Source of the DNA: Daphnia pulex
Taxonomy: Eukaryota; Arthropoda; Branchiopoda; Diplostraca; Daphniidae
Length of the DNA stretch: 64,000 bases
Direction: 5' to 3'
NCBI RefSeq assembly: GCF_021134715.1
Contig: NC_060019.1
Span: 12,600,001 to 12,664,000 of the forward strand
Within the stretch, counting starts at the first letter, position 1; every line of letters starts with the position of its first letter. A program made the translations under genes and the position numbers. The notes beneath the pieces were generated by a model. It saw only the letters and a list, made by a program, of their open reading frames with translations. It did not search any database and was not told the origin of the DNA. Positions 12,182-24,046 of the stretch are shown piece after piece.

Positions 12182-13281
12182 TATTTTGGGTCTATTAAGT
12201 CTTCTTCTGTTTAGCTTTTTTCCCCATAGTTAGCTTCTGCTTTTAACGACGTCGTCGCGTGCCATTTATGGGGAGCTACACTCTGCTGGCCTCATACTTT
12301 ACGTACATTTGTTTTTTTAATTTCTACATTTTTTAAAAGCCCCAATTGTCAGTGCGTTTTCTCGCCTGGTGCTGACATTTACGAGTTAATTTTCTTTGTC
12401 TTTATTCCACCATCGAGCTAACATAATACCTGGGTTAAATTCCACTTGACGCTTTCGTCCCTACGGCGCTGTACAATACATTCCCCCGGCAATCGAAGTT
12501 CTACGCTCCTTGATGTCGAGTCAGCTGCATATTTTTTCTCGGATAATACTCTCCTAGTTAAAGGCGGACATTGATGCATCGATCGGGTGGCGAAACAACA
12601 TTGCATCGCCGGTGAATGGGTGGGGATGTATCCGTGCCCTGAAAGGCGGCCCCTCGACCAGCTCACGCTCATTTCGTTTGTCACCTAGGTTTGGTGTTGC
12701 GACGAGTAATATATACTGTGTTATCTGATAGAGACAGTCTCACAGAGAAAGCAGAATATTTAACAAGTCTATTTCGGGTTTGGTTTAACCTTATTTATTT
12801 ATTTCGGTGTGTAGTCAGAATTAGTTTTTGTGGCCAACACATGTTTTCACAGTGAATAATAGAATCTGTTTCGCTTTTTTTTTGTAAGTTTGTGTGGGCG
12901 GGTGAGATTTCCTTCAAAGGAGGTATACCTTTTTGGCGGCGTCGTGATCTCTTCTTTATTTAAGAGAAAATGGGCGATGTTTAAATTAAATAACCGCCAT
13001 GGCAGTAGCCATGGGAAACGGGCGAAGAAGAAGAGTCCCGAGTTGCCAAAACACGCAAACCTCTTGGTCATTATTGCCCCTGGATACGCAAGCCTGTTTC
13101 ATCGTGAATGCACGATGATTGCTTGATGAGAATACGGGAACGAGGATTGCAACGGAGGGTCTAGTATTATTAATGCAAGTAGAAATAGTTGTGTGTGTGT
13201 GCAAACCTTGCACGCAGATGTTGATCATGCATTTAGCTAGATTGCTTGAAATGGTCTAAACAACAATATATATCCTTGTGC

Positions 13282-13287
13282 TTTATT
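13282..13287 (-). terminator. Possible poly(A) signal of the SHOC1-like gene
   Basis: TTTATT on plus (AATAAA on minus) lies about 230 bases beyond the minus-strand stop codon at 13520. No nearer match was seen, so this is the likeliest signal. Confidence 0.35.
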
Positions 13288-13446
13288 CGCATTTTCTTTC
13301 ACTTTTCATTACTGGATTGGACGCCTTTTCAACTTAAAAAACATTTCATGGAACGGATTGACGTAAAAACTGGGACACTGTGAGACGAGACGGGTTTCAA
13401 ATGTCATTTTGGACCTTTCCACACTTCTTTGTAAATGACTAATGCG

Positions 13447-13452
13447 AATAAA
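13447..13452 (+). terminator. Possible distal poly(A) signal of the FSTL1-like gene
   Basis: AATAAA on plus, 1.27 kb after the stop codon. If used, the FSTL1-like mRNA has a long 3' UTR that overlaps the end of the minus-strand gene. It may instead be chance in AT-rich DNA. Confidence 0.3.
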
Positions 13453-13519
13453 CTTGAACTAGAAAAAAAAGGAACACGAGAAAGAAAAGAAAATCTCTTT
13501 GCAGAAGCAGAGAATAAAC

Positions 13520-16500
13520 TTAGACCGGCTGATTAGGGGAAGGAGAGCACCACATGTCTCGGAGCTGACTGACGGTAAAAGGCGTGCCCATTTCTTCCGG
13601 ATAGTCACTGTCCAGTTTGGCTCTCTTTTTTGGCGTTGGCAACTGGCGTGACCCACATTCCTCCAGACTTTCTGTCTCTAGATCCCAGGGTTGAGCGTGT
13701 TTGAGATGGCCAAAAGATGAGTTTGCCTCCATGTCCTCGACTGGCGGCTCCTGTTCTTCATTATTCATTTCGTGGCAGTAGCGAAGCATCTACAGATAAC
13801 ACGAGAGAGAAAATTGAAGATGAAAATTCGAGCGATAATAGCTTATACAGAAATTCTTACTTTGATGGTTTGGCGAAGAGTTGGAATCCGATTACAGAGC
13901 GTTTCCACGGGCAGCGTAACGAGTTCTTTTGCGTCAAAGTGCTGGGCGATTAACGGCGCAGTCACGGCATTCAATTGCGGAATATGAAGTAAACGTTTGG
14001 CTTCGGTACTGAGCGGCTGCAGATGGGATTCAATGTCTTGATTGATCTCGTCTAATGCAACGTCTTTGATGATGAACGCCACTTGATGATAATTTAGGGC
14101 TATGCGTGGTTTCAACAGAAACCGGGTCTCAGTCTTCTTGCGATCTTTCTTCTCGTAGAACCGGGCTAGTCCAGCGAGAGAATGCCATTGTACAGGCGGT
14201 TTGGACGAACTGATCACACCTGGGGCCAATATTATCACCCAGCATTTCGTGCATTTGAAACTGGCTGTCAAAATTCTCAAACGGGTTTCCTCAAACTTTT
14301 CTTGTTCGTGCACGATCAGCAGGGCTGTGTTTGCACTTAACAAAACATCGGGTTGATACTTGGAAATGTAGCCCAAAAATCTAAAGCGAAATAAAATGTA
14401 ATGATTAGAATTGTCCATTACAATGATAGTCTAATTATTTACTCGTAATCGCATTCATGAATTATGAAGATTCCAGAATTATCATCTGCTTCAATAGCTT
14501 CCATAAGTTCTGCATTAGTCGCCAAATGTGAAGATAAAACCAATGGAAGAAGAGGCTCGATCGATCCAGAATTATCATCTTCGATATCTGCAACTGAAAT
14601 TCGGTCGATTTCATTGGTAATAATTGGACTCTTACTAAAGTCTTCTTCTTCTTGGCTCTCTTCATCAGAAAGTTGTGAAACAAAACAGGACTCGCCGGGA
14701 GGTTCGATCGGAATTGCATCATGAATATGAAGGAGGAGCTCATCTTGAGAATTGATTAAAGGTTCCTTGTTGGCAGTCGATTCGACTTGTTGTTCGATAA
14801 AGATTTCAGAACCGTCTGAATCATCAGAGTCATCAACTTCGGGCTCCTTGAAAGGAGATGAATCTAAAGGGTGACCTGTGGATGACATTGACACGAGACA
14901 GGCTTCTACCATGGTTTGCTGGTCAGGAATGTTCTCCGCATCTCCCGGGCGAACTGGTCTGCTAATCTCTATTGCCTTTTGCGTAATTCGAGCAAATTGC
15001 CTGTCCATCTCTACCGACGGCCATTCGTAATGGATGATGAGAGAAAGCATACTAGCAGGAAAGCTTTTGGACACTTGTTCCGCGACGAAGACGGGATAAT
15101 TACCACTCGGTAAAAATGACCCTTCAGATTCAGGACACTCAATTTGCGGATCCACCTGGCACTGGACGTCGACGCTAGCCAACAGACGTTCAATACGTTC
15201 AGCTATTATGTTTGAATGACGATATAGGCGAATCCAAATTTTGCTATTGTCATCTTCGCTGAGCTGACGTAACACAAGCTCCTTTAATTTCACCAGTTTA
15301 GGATGACACTCGTCGAATCTTTTTGGACGAAGCCGTAAGAGTTGCAATATTAAAGTCTTGTAGTCACCTGTTTCAATAACGGAATGGATTAGTGAATTTG
15401 TTTTTCAAATTAATAATTCAATTAATTACTTTTCAGAACCGCTTCGTGGGTTTTTTCAAAATTCGCAAGTGTTCCGTAAGCAATATCGTAGTCTATGTTC
15501 AAAAAAATATCGAGCGATTTGTTCACTCCATGCAAACTCAGCAAAGCGGGTAATATGTTTTTCAATATTCTTCCTGTAATTGTTTTATTTTGATTAAAAT
15601 GTTCGATTTTGTTTAACGTTGATATTGTACCATGATTAGTTTTGCCACCGGGATCTGAATTGTTTTTTGCAATCGCTTCCTGTAATTTCAAGAGATAATG
15701 GCGGGTAGTTGTGGGCTCGATAACCGAATGAGATTCCTTCAACAGATCCTCAATGAGCGGAGAGTTTGAATCCTTTAAAATGTGCAAGCATGTCGATAGG
15801 TGTTCCTCCATTAAGTGTACGGAATTGACCGCAAAACCTGCCAAACTGATATTAATAAATGCTTCACAGCAAAACGAAAAACATAATAATAATAACCTGG
15901 CAATTCTAGAGTAATGCGCTCGATGTTGATCGACGTCTGGTCCGATTCTGCAGCATGTTCGTCGCTATTTATGACCTACAAATTGTGCCTCAGTTAAATT
16001 TACCGTTTATTATAATGCGATAATGAGTTTACCTCTAAATTAATTCCCCCACCGGGATTGTCAAGTACCGACCCCTTCGCTTCACCATCTGAAACGATGT
16101 TTAGATCTTGAACTTGACTAGCAAGCTCTAAAAGGTAATCACAGGATGGTGTTTCAGGATAAGAAATTTCTTTCAAATTCAGTTTCAGATTAGCTAGTGA
16201 AAGACAAACTTGAGGCGGGAAATTTTCATTCGATATGGCAGGTAGCAGACGAGGCGGATTCATTTTCAGAGGGTCCTAGTTGAAATATAATAGTTAAGAT
16301 GGTAAATTTTGCAATAATAACAGAATAAGATTATACATCAAACTGCAGTGGTTGACATGCAACGTGTTTTGCTTCTTCATACAAAGTATTGACTGGAAAG
16401 TTCTCTTCACAAATAAGACCACTGAAAGGCTCACATTTCGCTATCTGGAGATCTTTTGTAGATAATATTTCAGGGTTGAAATCCCAATTATCTGTAAACT

Positions 16501-16913
16501 CTGTGTTTAAGTTTGGGTCCCTGTAATATTCAATCTTACACAACTTAAATTTCTGGTAAAAAAATGTGTAAGAAAACTTACAGCCGAGGAGGAGTAAGGG
16601 CAAAGTTTAAAGTAACTTCTGCATCATCACGATGACTATCATGCTGGAAATAATTCTCTTCTAGCCTGATAGAAATTGTTATAAGATACATAAGTTTTTA
16701 ATTATAAAAAATATAGTACAGTGTGATTTCCAAATCAGATTGTTGCTTGAAGAACTGTTGATAATCAACTTGACTTATCACGTCAGTTTTGGTCCAAGTT
16801 GGTCGTAGCATACTGGTGCATTTTTCGTGCATAGACTTCAATGTTGATGAGTAAAGATCTTTAAACTGATAGTCACCACATCCAAATGTAGGATTGATAA
16901 CAGTCTTTTTCAT
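13520..16913 (-). CDS. SHOC1/ZIP2-like XPF-family meiotic recombination protein
   Basis: Nine exons join in frame (16913-16720, 16665-16582, 16520-16337, 16275-16033, 15975-15897, 15837-15430, 15367-14443, 14380-13861, 13789-13520) to 968 residues. The N-terminal half is divergent. The middle (about 400-540, e.g. FVAEQVSKSFPASMLSLIIH) resembles the degenerate helicase-like part of XPF proteins. Residues about 705-820 look like a nuclease-fold domain without an obvious ERKxxxD active site. They are followed by a helix-hairpin-helix pair (LLHIPQLNAVTAPLIAQHF ... ETLCNRIPTLRQTI, about 835-877), the XPF C-terminal module. A long acidic stretch separates them. This order fits SHOC1 (yeast Zip2), which pairs with SPO16 to stabilise crossover intermediates in meiosis. 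The C-terminus (PTPKKRAKL) suggests a nuclear localisation signal. Alternatives are another inactive XPF relative (FANCM/FAAP24/EME type). It is shorter than vertebrate SHOC1 (about 1,400 residues). Confidence 0.6.
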
Positions 16914-17481
16914 TTTTAACCAAAACAGTGTCTATGTTAACAAGAAAAATGAAAATACAAACAGACTTATTCAAGGTAACATAACTCCACGTGTGATTTG
17001 AATTTCAGACGTATTAAACGTTTACCGACAGATGGCGAAAGTATTCAGTGGGTATTGTTCTCATTCTTGGCGCCTATATCGCGAAGATCGGTGGTGCAGC
17101 AATTGGCGCCTTCTTTGATAACGTGTTCGTGACTTTGGTCACTTCGCTCCTCAGAAAATTAGCAAAAGACTGTTGAAAATGTAAATCAGTGGAGAATTGA
17201 AGTCAATATTTTCTTTCTCAGAGTATGAATTCTGGATGTGAAATGTTCCCAAATGAATTCAGTTGAGTTTGATGCCTTAAAATTTGTCTTATTCCTTCTC
17301 AATTTCTGAAACGTAGGACGTATAGCCTTAATTTCTTTCTTTGATAAGTGCACGTGTGTCGTATGGCCTTTTCATCCCTGTACTTTGATTTTGATTTAAC
17401 TTAAAGTTCAGACATGTTCTACAATTTTCTTGTTTATTTCACACTAACCACCTGCTTCTTTTTTGTATCTGTAGGCAAGGT
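16914..17481. promoter_or_regulatory. Probable divergent promoter region
   Basis: The region lies between the minus-strand SHOC1-like start and a possible plus-strand spliced transcript. It contains two GGCGCC motifs (near 17070 and 17106) in an otherwise AT-rich stretch. No open frame with family features is present. Confidence 0.3.
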
Positions 17482-17982
17482 GTTCATTTTAGACGAAGAA
17501 TGAAGAAGAAGTCCATGATCATTGATCAGTTACATACTACAATGCAAGATGTTCGCAACAGTAAGGTAAACAAGTAACAGCATCCTTTACAAGGTTTTGA
17601 CAAAACATTGCATAAATGCAAGTCATTTCAAGGAAACCTTCGATTCTCCTGTTTATTAACTATTAGGGTATACCCCTGGTTTAAAAATTCTGTTGTCTTG
17701 TTTTCAATTTATTCTTACTTTTGATTGTTTCTGTAAACTCGTAACTAATTGTTGACATTTTTTTATACAGCATCCTCTTTAATTGGAGAAACTTCCAGTG
17801 TCGACCGAGCTAAGGATCTCTTCGATTCCCCCTTCTTCAATGTCCTCGTGTACGCCCATGCGAGTGTGGGTGTCTATTAACGAGGACTTCGTTTTACCTA
17901 TCCCTCCTGGTGGATTCAACTTTGCTGTGGATGGATGGAGCACCTCGATGTGGATGCCTGGCTGTATTTCCCAGGCTTCAAG
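17482..17982 (+). other. Possible short spliced transcript (small ORF or noncoding RNA)
   Basis: Two segments have good plus-strand splice borders. The first follows an acceptor near 17481 and holds an ATG at about 17490 (MKKKSMIIDQLHTTMQDVRN); it can end at either of two overlapping donors (ACA|GTAAGG or AAG|GTAAAC, around 17560-17568). The second runs from the acceptor at 17770 to the donor after 17981 (TTCAAG|GTAGGA). Joining with the ACA donor gives a small protein of about 56 residues that ends in the second exon. The other joins stop almost at once. A further acceptor after a T-run lies near 18138. I do not recognise the peptide. Since the stop precedes a donor by more than 100 bases, a noncoding or decay-targeted RNA is as likely as a microprotein gene. 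Confidence 0.25.
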
Positions 17983-18616
17983 GTAGGACAAATTCATTTC
18001 TATCTTTCCTTTCTGACTATTGAGTGGCAGTGGCGTTTATTATAAATCGTTGCGGAGTACGGAGTACGATTATTCCTTAAGCCATGCAGTTGGTCGAAAC
18101 TGTTTCATCTTGCTGTTTTAGTTTTTTTTTTTTTCAGTCAGGGTTCATTAAATATTTGAATGAACTTATCTCTTTTTCCGAATCATTTCGTGTCGCACGA
18201 AATCAAATCAAATGGATACCGTACAGCTTTGAGTTGGACGTGTGACAATCCGACGACCTTGTCCATGTTTACTTTTCATGCTGTTCCAAATTTCTTTTAC
18301 AGCTTTATGTCATCTTGTTTTTTTTTATCCATTACCGTTTTTGCGTTTATTACGATTTTTTTCCCTTTAACGAGTGATTTTACAGCATGTAAAATTTTTA
18401 AAAGTGTTGCTTGTAACACAGTGGTCAAGTAATGCTTCGGCGATCCGAGGGTGTCGAGCTCGAATAGCATTTTTATGTTGACCAATAATTTGTTTCCAGC
18501 AGCCTTTTTTTTTCTTGATGTGGTTTTTAGAACTGTTAACCAGAGCGTTAACTATTTTTAAAATACAACTCAGAGCTGGTCAGATATTTTTCGATTTCAG
18601 GCTTGTATGTTTCCAA
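17983..18616. other. Spacer before the first tRNA-His gene
   Basis: AT-rich sequence with T-runs. The plus frame at 18160-18432 has hydrophobic character but no motif and is probably chance. It may include further exons of the short transcript to the left. Confidence 0.35.
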
Positions 18617-19990
18617 GCCGTGATCGTCTAGTGGTTAGGACCCTACGTTGTGGAGTCCAGCAAGACCGTAGTAACCCAGGTTCGAATCCTGGTCACGGCA
18701 CATTGTTTGCATTCGTTTCAACGATTTATTTATTCCTGCTCCATCACTTTTTTGAGATTCGACCTTACTCGTGATTTAATGGAACACTGTTGATGTCGAG
18801 GGAAATAAATGAATCTTGATCAACGCTTGACGTCAACTAAATTGCAAAATTTTCAACGTCCTGTTCGTGAGAGGGTCTGGTGTGGGACGCGCAACTTCTT
18901 GTTTGAGATTTTGGTGATTCAGTTCATCCCATGGACTTTCATGTAGTTACTACCTTGGATGCCTTGCATCGTCGTGGGTATTGTAATATCCAAGTTGCTC
19001 TTGTTGTTTTCTTTTTATGGACCAATTTTCTGAAACAAATCTCTCGTAATATCCTGCGAGATTTGAATAATTTTGTTTTCAATTAAACTGTTGAGTGGTT
19101 CTTGGATTTGATGTATGCGTTCAAATTCCTATTATATTTTACAAACACTGAAACACACAAAGATCTTTCGTTCGCTGATGCGCGTTGTGCACTTCCATTG
19201 TTCTACAACGGCAGATTTTGTCGATTAAACATCTTGTCTGCCGAGTAGTAATGTTATCTAGTCAAATATTTGATTCAAATAACAACTACAGACTCGTGAC
19301 ATCTATTAGGGGCCTTTTAAAGCTTTTTTTTTTTTTTTTGTTATCGCATATTTTTTTTTATCAACAAACTTTTTGAAGTTGTTATATAGCGGGAAATCAT
19401 TACTTAATCAGCTGGCAGTGTGGCGTGCTGCTGTAACCTTGCTTCTGGGGAGCTGAGTTTAGGAATGGTTTATGGCCGAGTTTGCGTGCGAAAGTGCGAG
19501 AGACCTAGTTGGTCTATCCGGGAAAGCCACCTGATACCCCTGATGTATTCTTCGAATCCATCTCGGGATGCGCTAGCGTATGCGGCCCAGAATTTAATTC
19601 TGTAGTGCCTAATAGGATCAAACCTGAATTTTTCGCCTTTCTTTTATGTTGCACATTTTTAGTCTTTCGATTATTTTTTTTCAGAATCTTATAAGATTTT
19701 TCATTTACTTCCGTTCGTGAAATTTTATTTCAGAAAATTAAGCAAAACTTAATTCCGAATCGGGTGTCTGCTAAACGCTACATTATCACACTTCTTTATC
19801 AGTTATCATTGCCTAGCTTTGTGGCGACACTTCAAGAAAAAATTTTAATTTGAAAAGTTTTTCTTTTGTTTCAGCCTTAAAATGTGCTATCGTAAAACAA
19901 ATGCAACACGAAATTCGATTGTTTCAATTATTTTTAATTTTTTCGTGTGGCAAAATCGTTAACGAAAGTTGCAGTCGCAGTTATAGGGTG
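18601..19990 (+). repeat. Tandem duplication unit 1 (tRNA-His plus 3' flank)
   Basis: This segment matches the unit that starts at 20477. Besides the identical tRNA, the two share diverged blocks in the same order: around 19171-19330 versus 20729-20890 (CGCTGATGCG... ACAGACTCGT... CTTTTAAAGCTTT), 19417-19475 versus 21018-21080 (GTGCTGCT... GGGGAGCTGAGTTTAGGAAT), 19617-19745 versus 21248-21375 (TTTTATGTTGCACATTTTTA... TTTCATTTACTTCCGTTC), and 19860-19915 versus 21495-21550. The tRNAs are identical over 84 bases while the flanks differ by many substitutions and indels. Confidence 0.8.
18617..18700 (+). tRNA. tRNA-His (GTG) with a 12-base intron
   Basis: A cloverleaf is readable directly: acceptor stem GCCGTGA/TCACGGC with discriminator A, a D-arm with A-box-like TCTAGTGGTTAGGA, anticodon stem CTACG/CGTAG, and T-arm with B box GGTTCGAATCC. 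Removing 12 bases (AGTCCAGCAAGA) after position 37 leaves a normal 72-base tRNA with loop TTGTGGC, so anticodon GTG. Position 32 (T) can pair with the third-last intron base (A), as the eukaryotic splicing endonuclease requires. T33 and G34 can pair with the preceding AC. There is no run of four T residues immediately downstream; the nearest is about 80 bases away in AT-rich DNA. Confidence 0.88.
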
Positions 19991-20476
19991 AGAAAAGTAA
20001 AACATAGGGACACACGCACATGTTCTCGTTGTTCAGGTACAAGCAAAAATCGCTTTAATGCAATTACATTATTCATGCTGAACGTATCGTCTTCTTTTTT
20101 CCTTCGAATGGTTTCGTGTAGCTGCAGCACGAAACATCAAATGGACTTGCAGTGTTTTTTAATGAAAATAAAACTTCGAGCGACACTAGTGAGAATCGGA
20201 CACTTTTACCTTGTTTTGTTCCCCCCTCTACCGTTTTTGGAATTTTCAGGAAGAATTTGTTGCATCATTACAACTGATGATCTCCAGATTGGGCCTTTTT
20301 TTGTACTAACATTGGGCTTTTTTCCCTGTCTTTTAAAGTTCCCGCAAATAAATATTTTTCTGTTTGCCAATAATTTGTTCATAGCCCCCTTTTTTGCTTT
20401 TGCTGAATGTAATTAATGTCAGTTAGTCACAGCATTCGAGATTTTCAAAACAAGACTTTCGTACTACTTTTCTTTC

Positions 20477-21580
20477 GATTGGGATTTTCCAAGCCGTGAT
20501 CGTCTAGTGGTTAGGACCCTACGTTGTGGAGTCCAGCAAGACCGTAGTAACCCAGGTTCGAATCCTGGTCACGGCACGCTGTTTTTAGGTGATATCAGAC
20601 GCTTAAATTTTTAACGTTTTATTTTTCTTTTCGGTGCGGTAATAATCACTCTTTAAAATCACGCGAAATTTGAATCAATTTATACGTTCAAACTTTTATG
20701 ACATGCCAAATATCTTTCATTCGCTGATGCGGGTCACGCACCTCCATTGTTCTGTTCGCACAGATTTTGTTTTAAAAATTTAACATTTTTTTCTGGCAAG
20801 TGGTAATGTATTATCCAGTCAAATATCTGGTTTCTATAACAACCACAGACTCGTATTATCTTTGTGTGGTCTTTTAAAGCTTTATTTATTTATTTTTTTT
20901 TTATCCGTCGTGAGCGGCCGTGAGTGTCTACAATGACTCTTCCTTCGTTTTTATCTGCGAGAAATAAACCCTTTTGCAAAATTGTTATATTGCTGGAAAT
21001 CACTACTGAATCAGCTGGCAGAGTTGGCGTGCTGCTATAACCCTGCTTCTGGGGAGCTGAGTTTAGGAATGATTTATGGCATAGGTAGCGTGTGTAAGTG
21101 CGAAAGACGAGATGGTTTGTCCGGGCTGGATGGCCCGATGGCCCCGTCCCAAGTCCTCGATGGCCGACTAGCCGGAATGGAAATGATCTCGGGTCACGCG
21201 AACGTATGCTACCGGAAGAGCTTTGACTCGTTCTGAAATGCCTAATAGGATCAAACCTCAATTTTGGTTTTTCTTTTATGTTGCACATTTTTAAACTTAC
21301 GATTAACTTTTCTCAGAATCTTATAAAATTTTTCATTTACTTCCGTTCACAAATTTTCTTTTAGAAAATTTAGCAAAAATAAAATTCGTAACAAAAAGAA
21401 TCAGGTGCCCTACTACCTTCTGAGCTTACACTTGATCAGTTTCTACTGCTTATAGTGGAGACATTTCAAGATGAAATTCTAATTTTAAAAGTTTACTTTT
21501 GCTTTAGCGTTAAAATTTGCTTTCGTAAAACAAATACGACATGACATTTTCTTCGCCGTTTTTATTATTTTTCGCTGATA
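20477..21580 (+). repeat. Tandem duplication unit 2 (tRNA-His plus 3' flank)
   Basis: This is the partner of the unit at 18601-19990, with shared blocks in the same order and orientation. It is shorter, because sequence present between the blocks of unit 1 is missing here. Open frames in this region (for example 20890-21288 on minus) are chance frames within the repeat and are not conserved in unit 1. Confidence 0.75.
20493..20576 (+). tRNA. tRNA-His (GTG) with a 12-base intron, second copy
   Basis: This copy is identical over all 84 bases, including the 12-base intron, to the tRNA at 18617-18700, and is preceded by the same TTCCAA. It starts 1,876 bases after the first copy. The same features apply: anticodon GTG, A and B box promoters, intron between positions 37 and 38. 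Confidence 0.88.
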
Positions 21581-21728
21581 GGCTTCAATTGTTCGCTTAG
21601 GACAATTTTTTTTTTGACAAAACCTTAATCACCACAACATTTACTGCAACTCATCTAATAGTAAAGAAAAAATATATATTTCCAAAATCATGTATTTTTT
21701 TTTACACAAAGATATCAGGATAAATGAC

Positions 21729-24046
<2,318 letters not shown>

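Larger units (their letters stand above)
12182..13519 (+). other. 3' region between the FSTL1-like and SHOC1-like genes
   Basis: The two flanking genes converge here. It probably consists of the 3' UTR of the FSTL1-like gene and the tail of the minus-strand gene. There is a (GT)n run near 13190-13201. No coding region is supported; the minus frame at 12418-12684 lacks any recognisable motif. Confidence 0.45.

Noticed and set aside
12418-12684. Minus-strand frame of 88 codons in the 3' region of the FSTL1-like gene
   Set aside because: No motif, no splice partners, and it falls in a probable 3' UTR.
13720-13990. Plus-strand frames over the 3' part of the SHOC1-like gene
   Set aside because: They are antisense shadows of the minus-strand exons, whose frames join cleanly over nine exons.
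20890-21288. Minus-strand frame of 132 codons
   Set aside because: Lies in duplication unit 2 and is not preserved in unit 1; composition is not protein-like.
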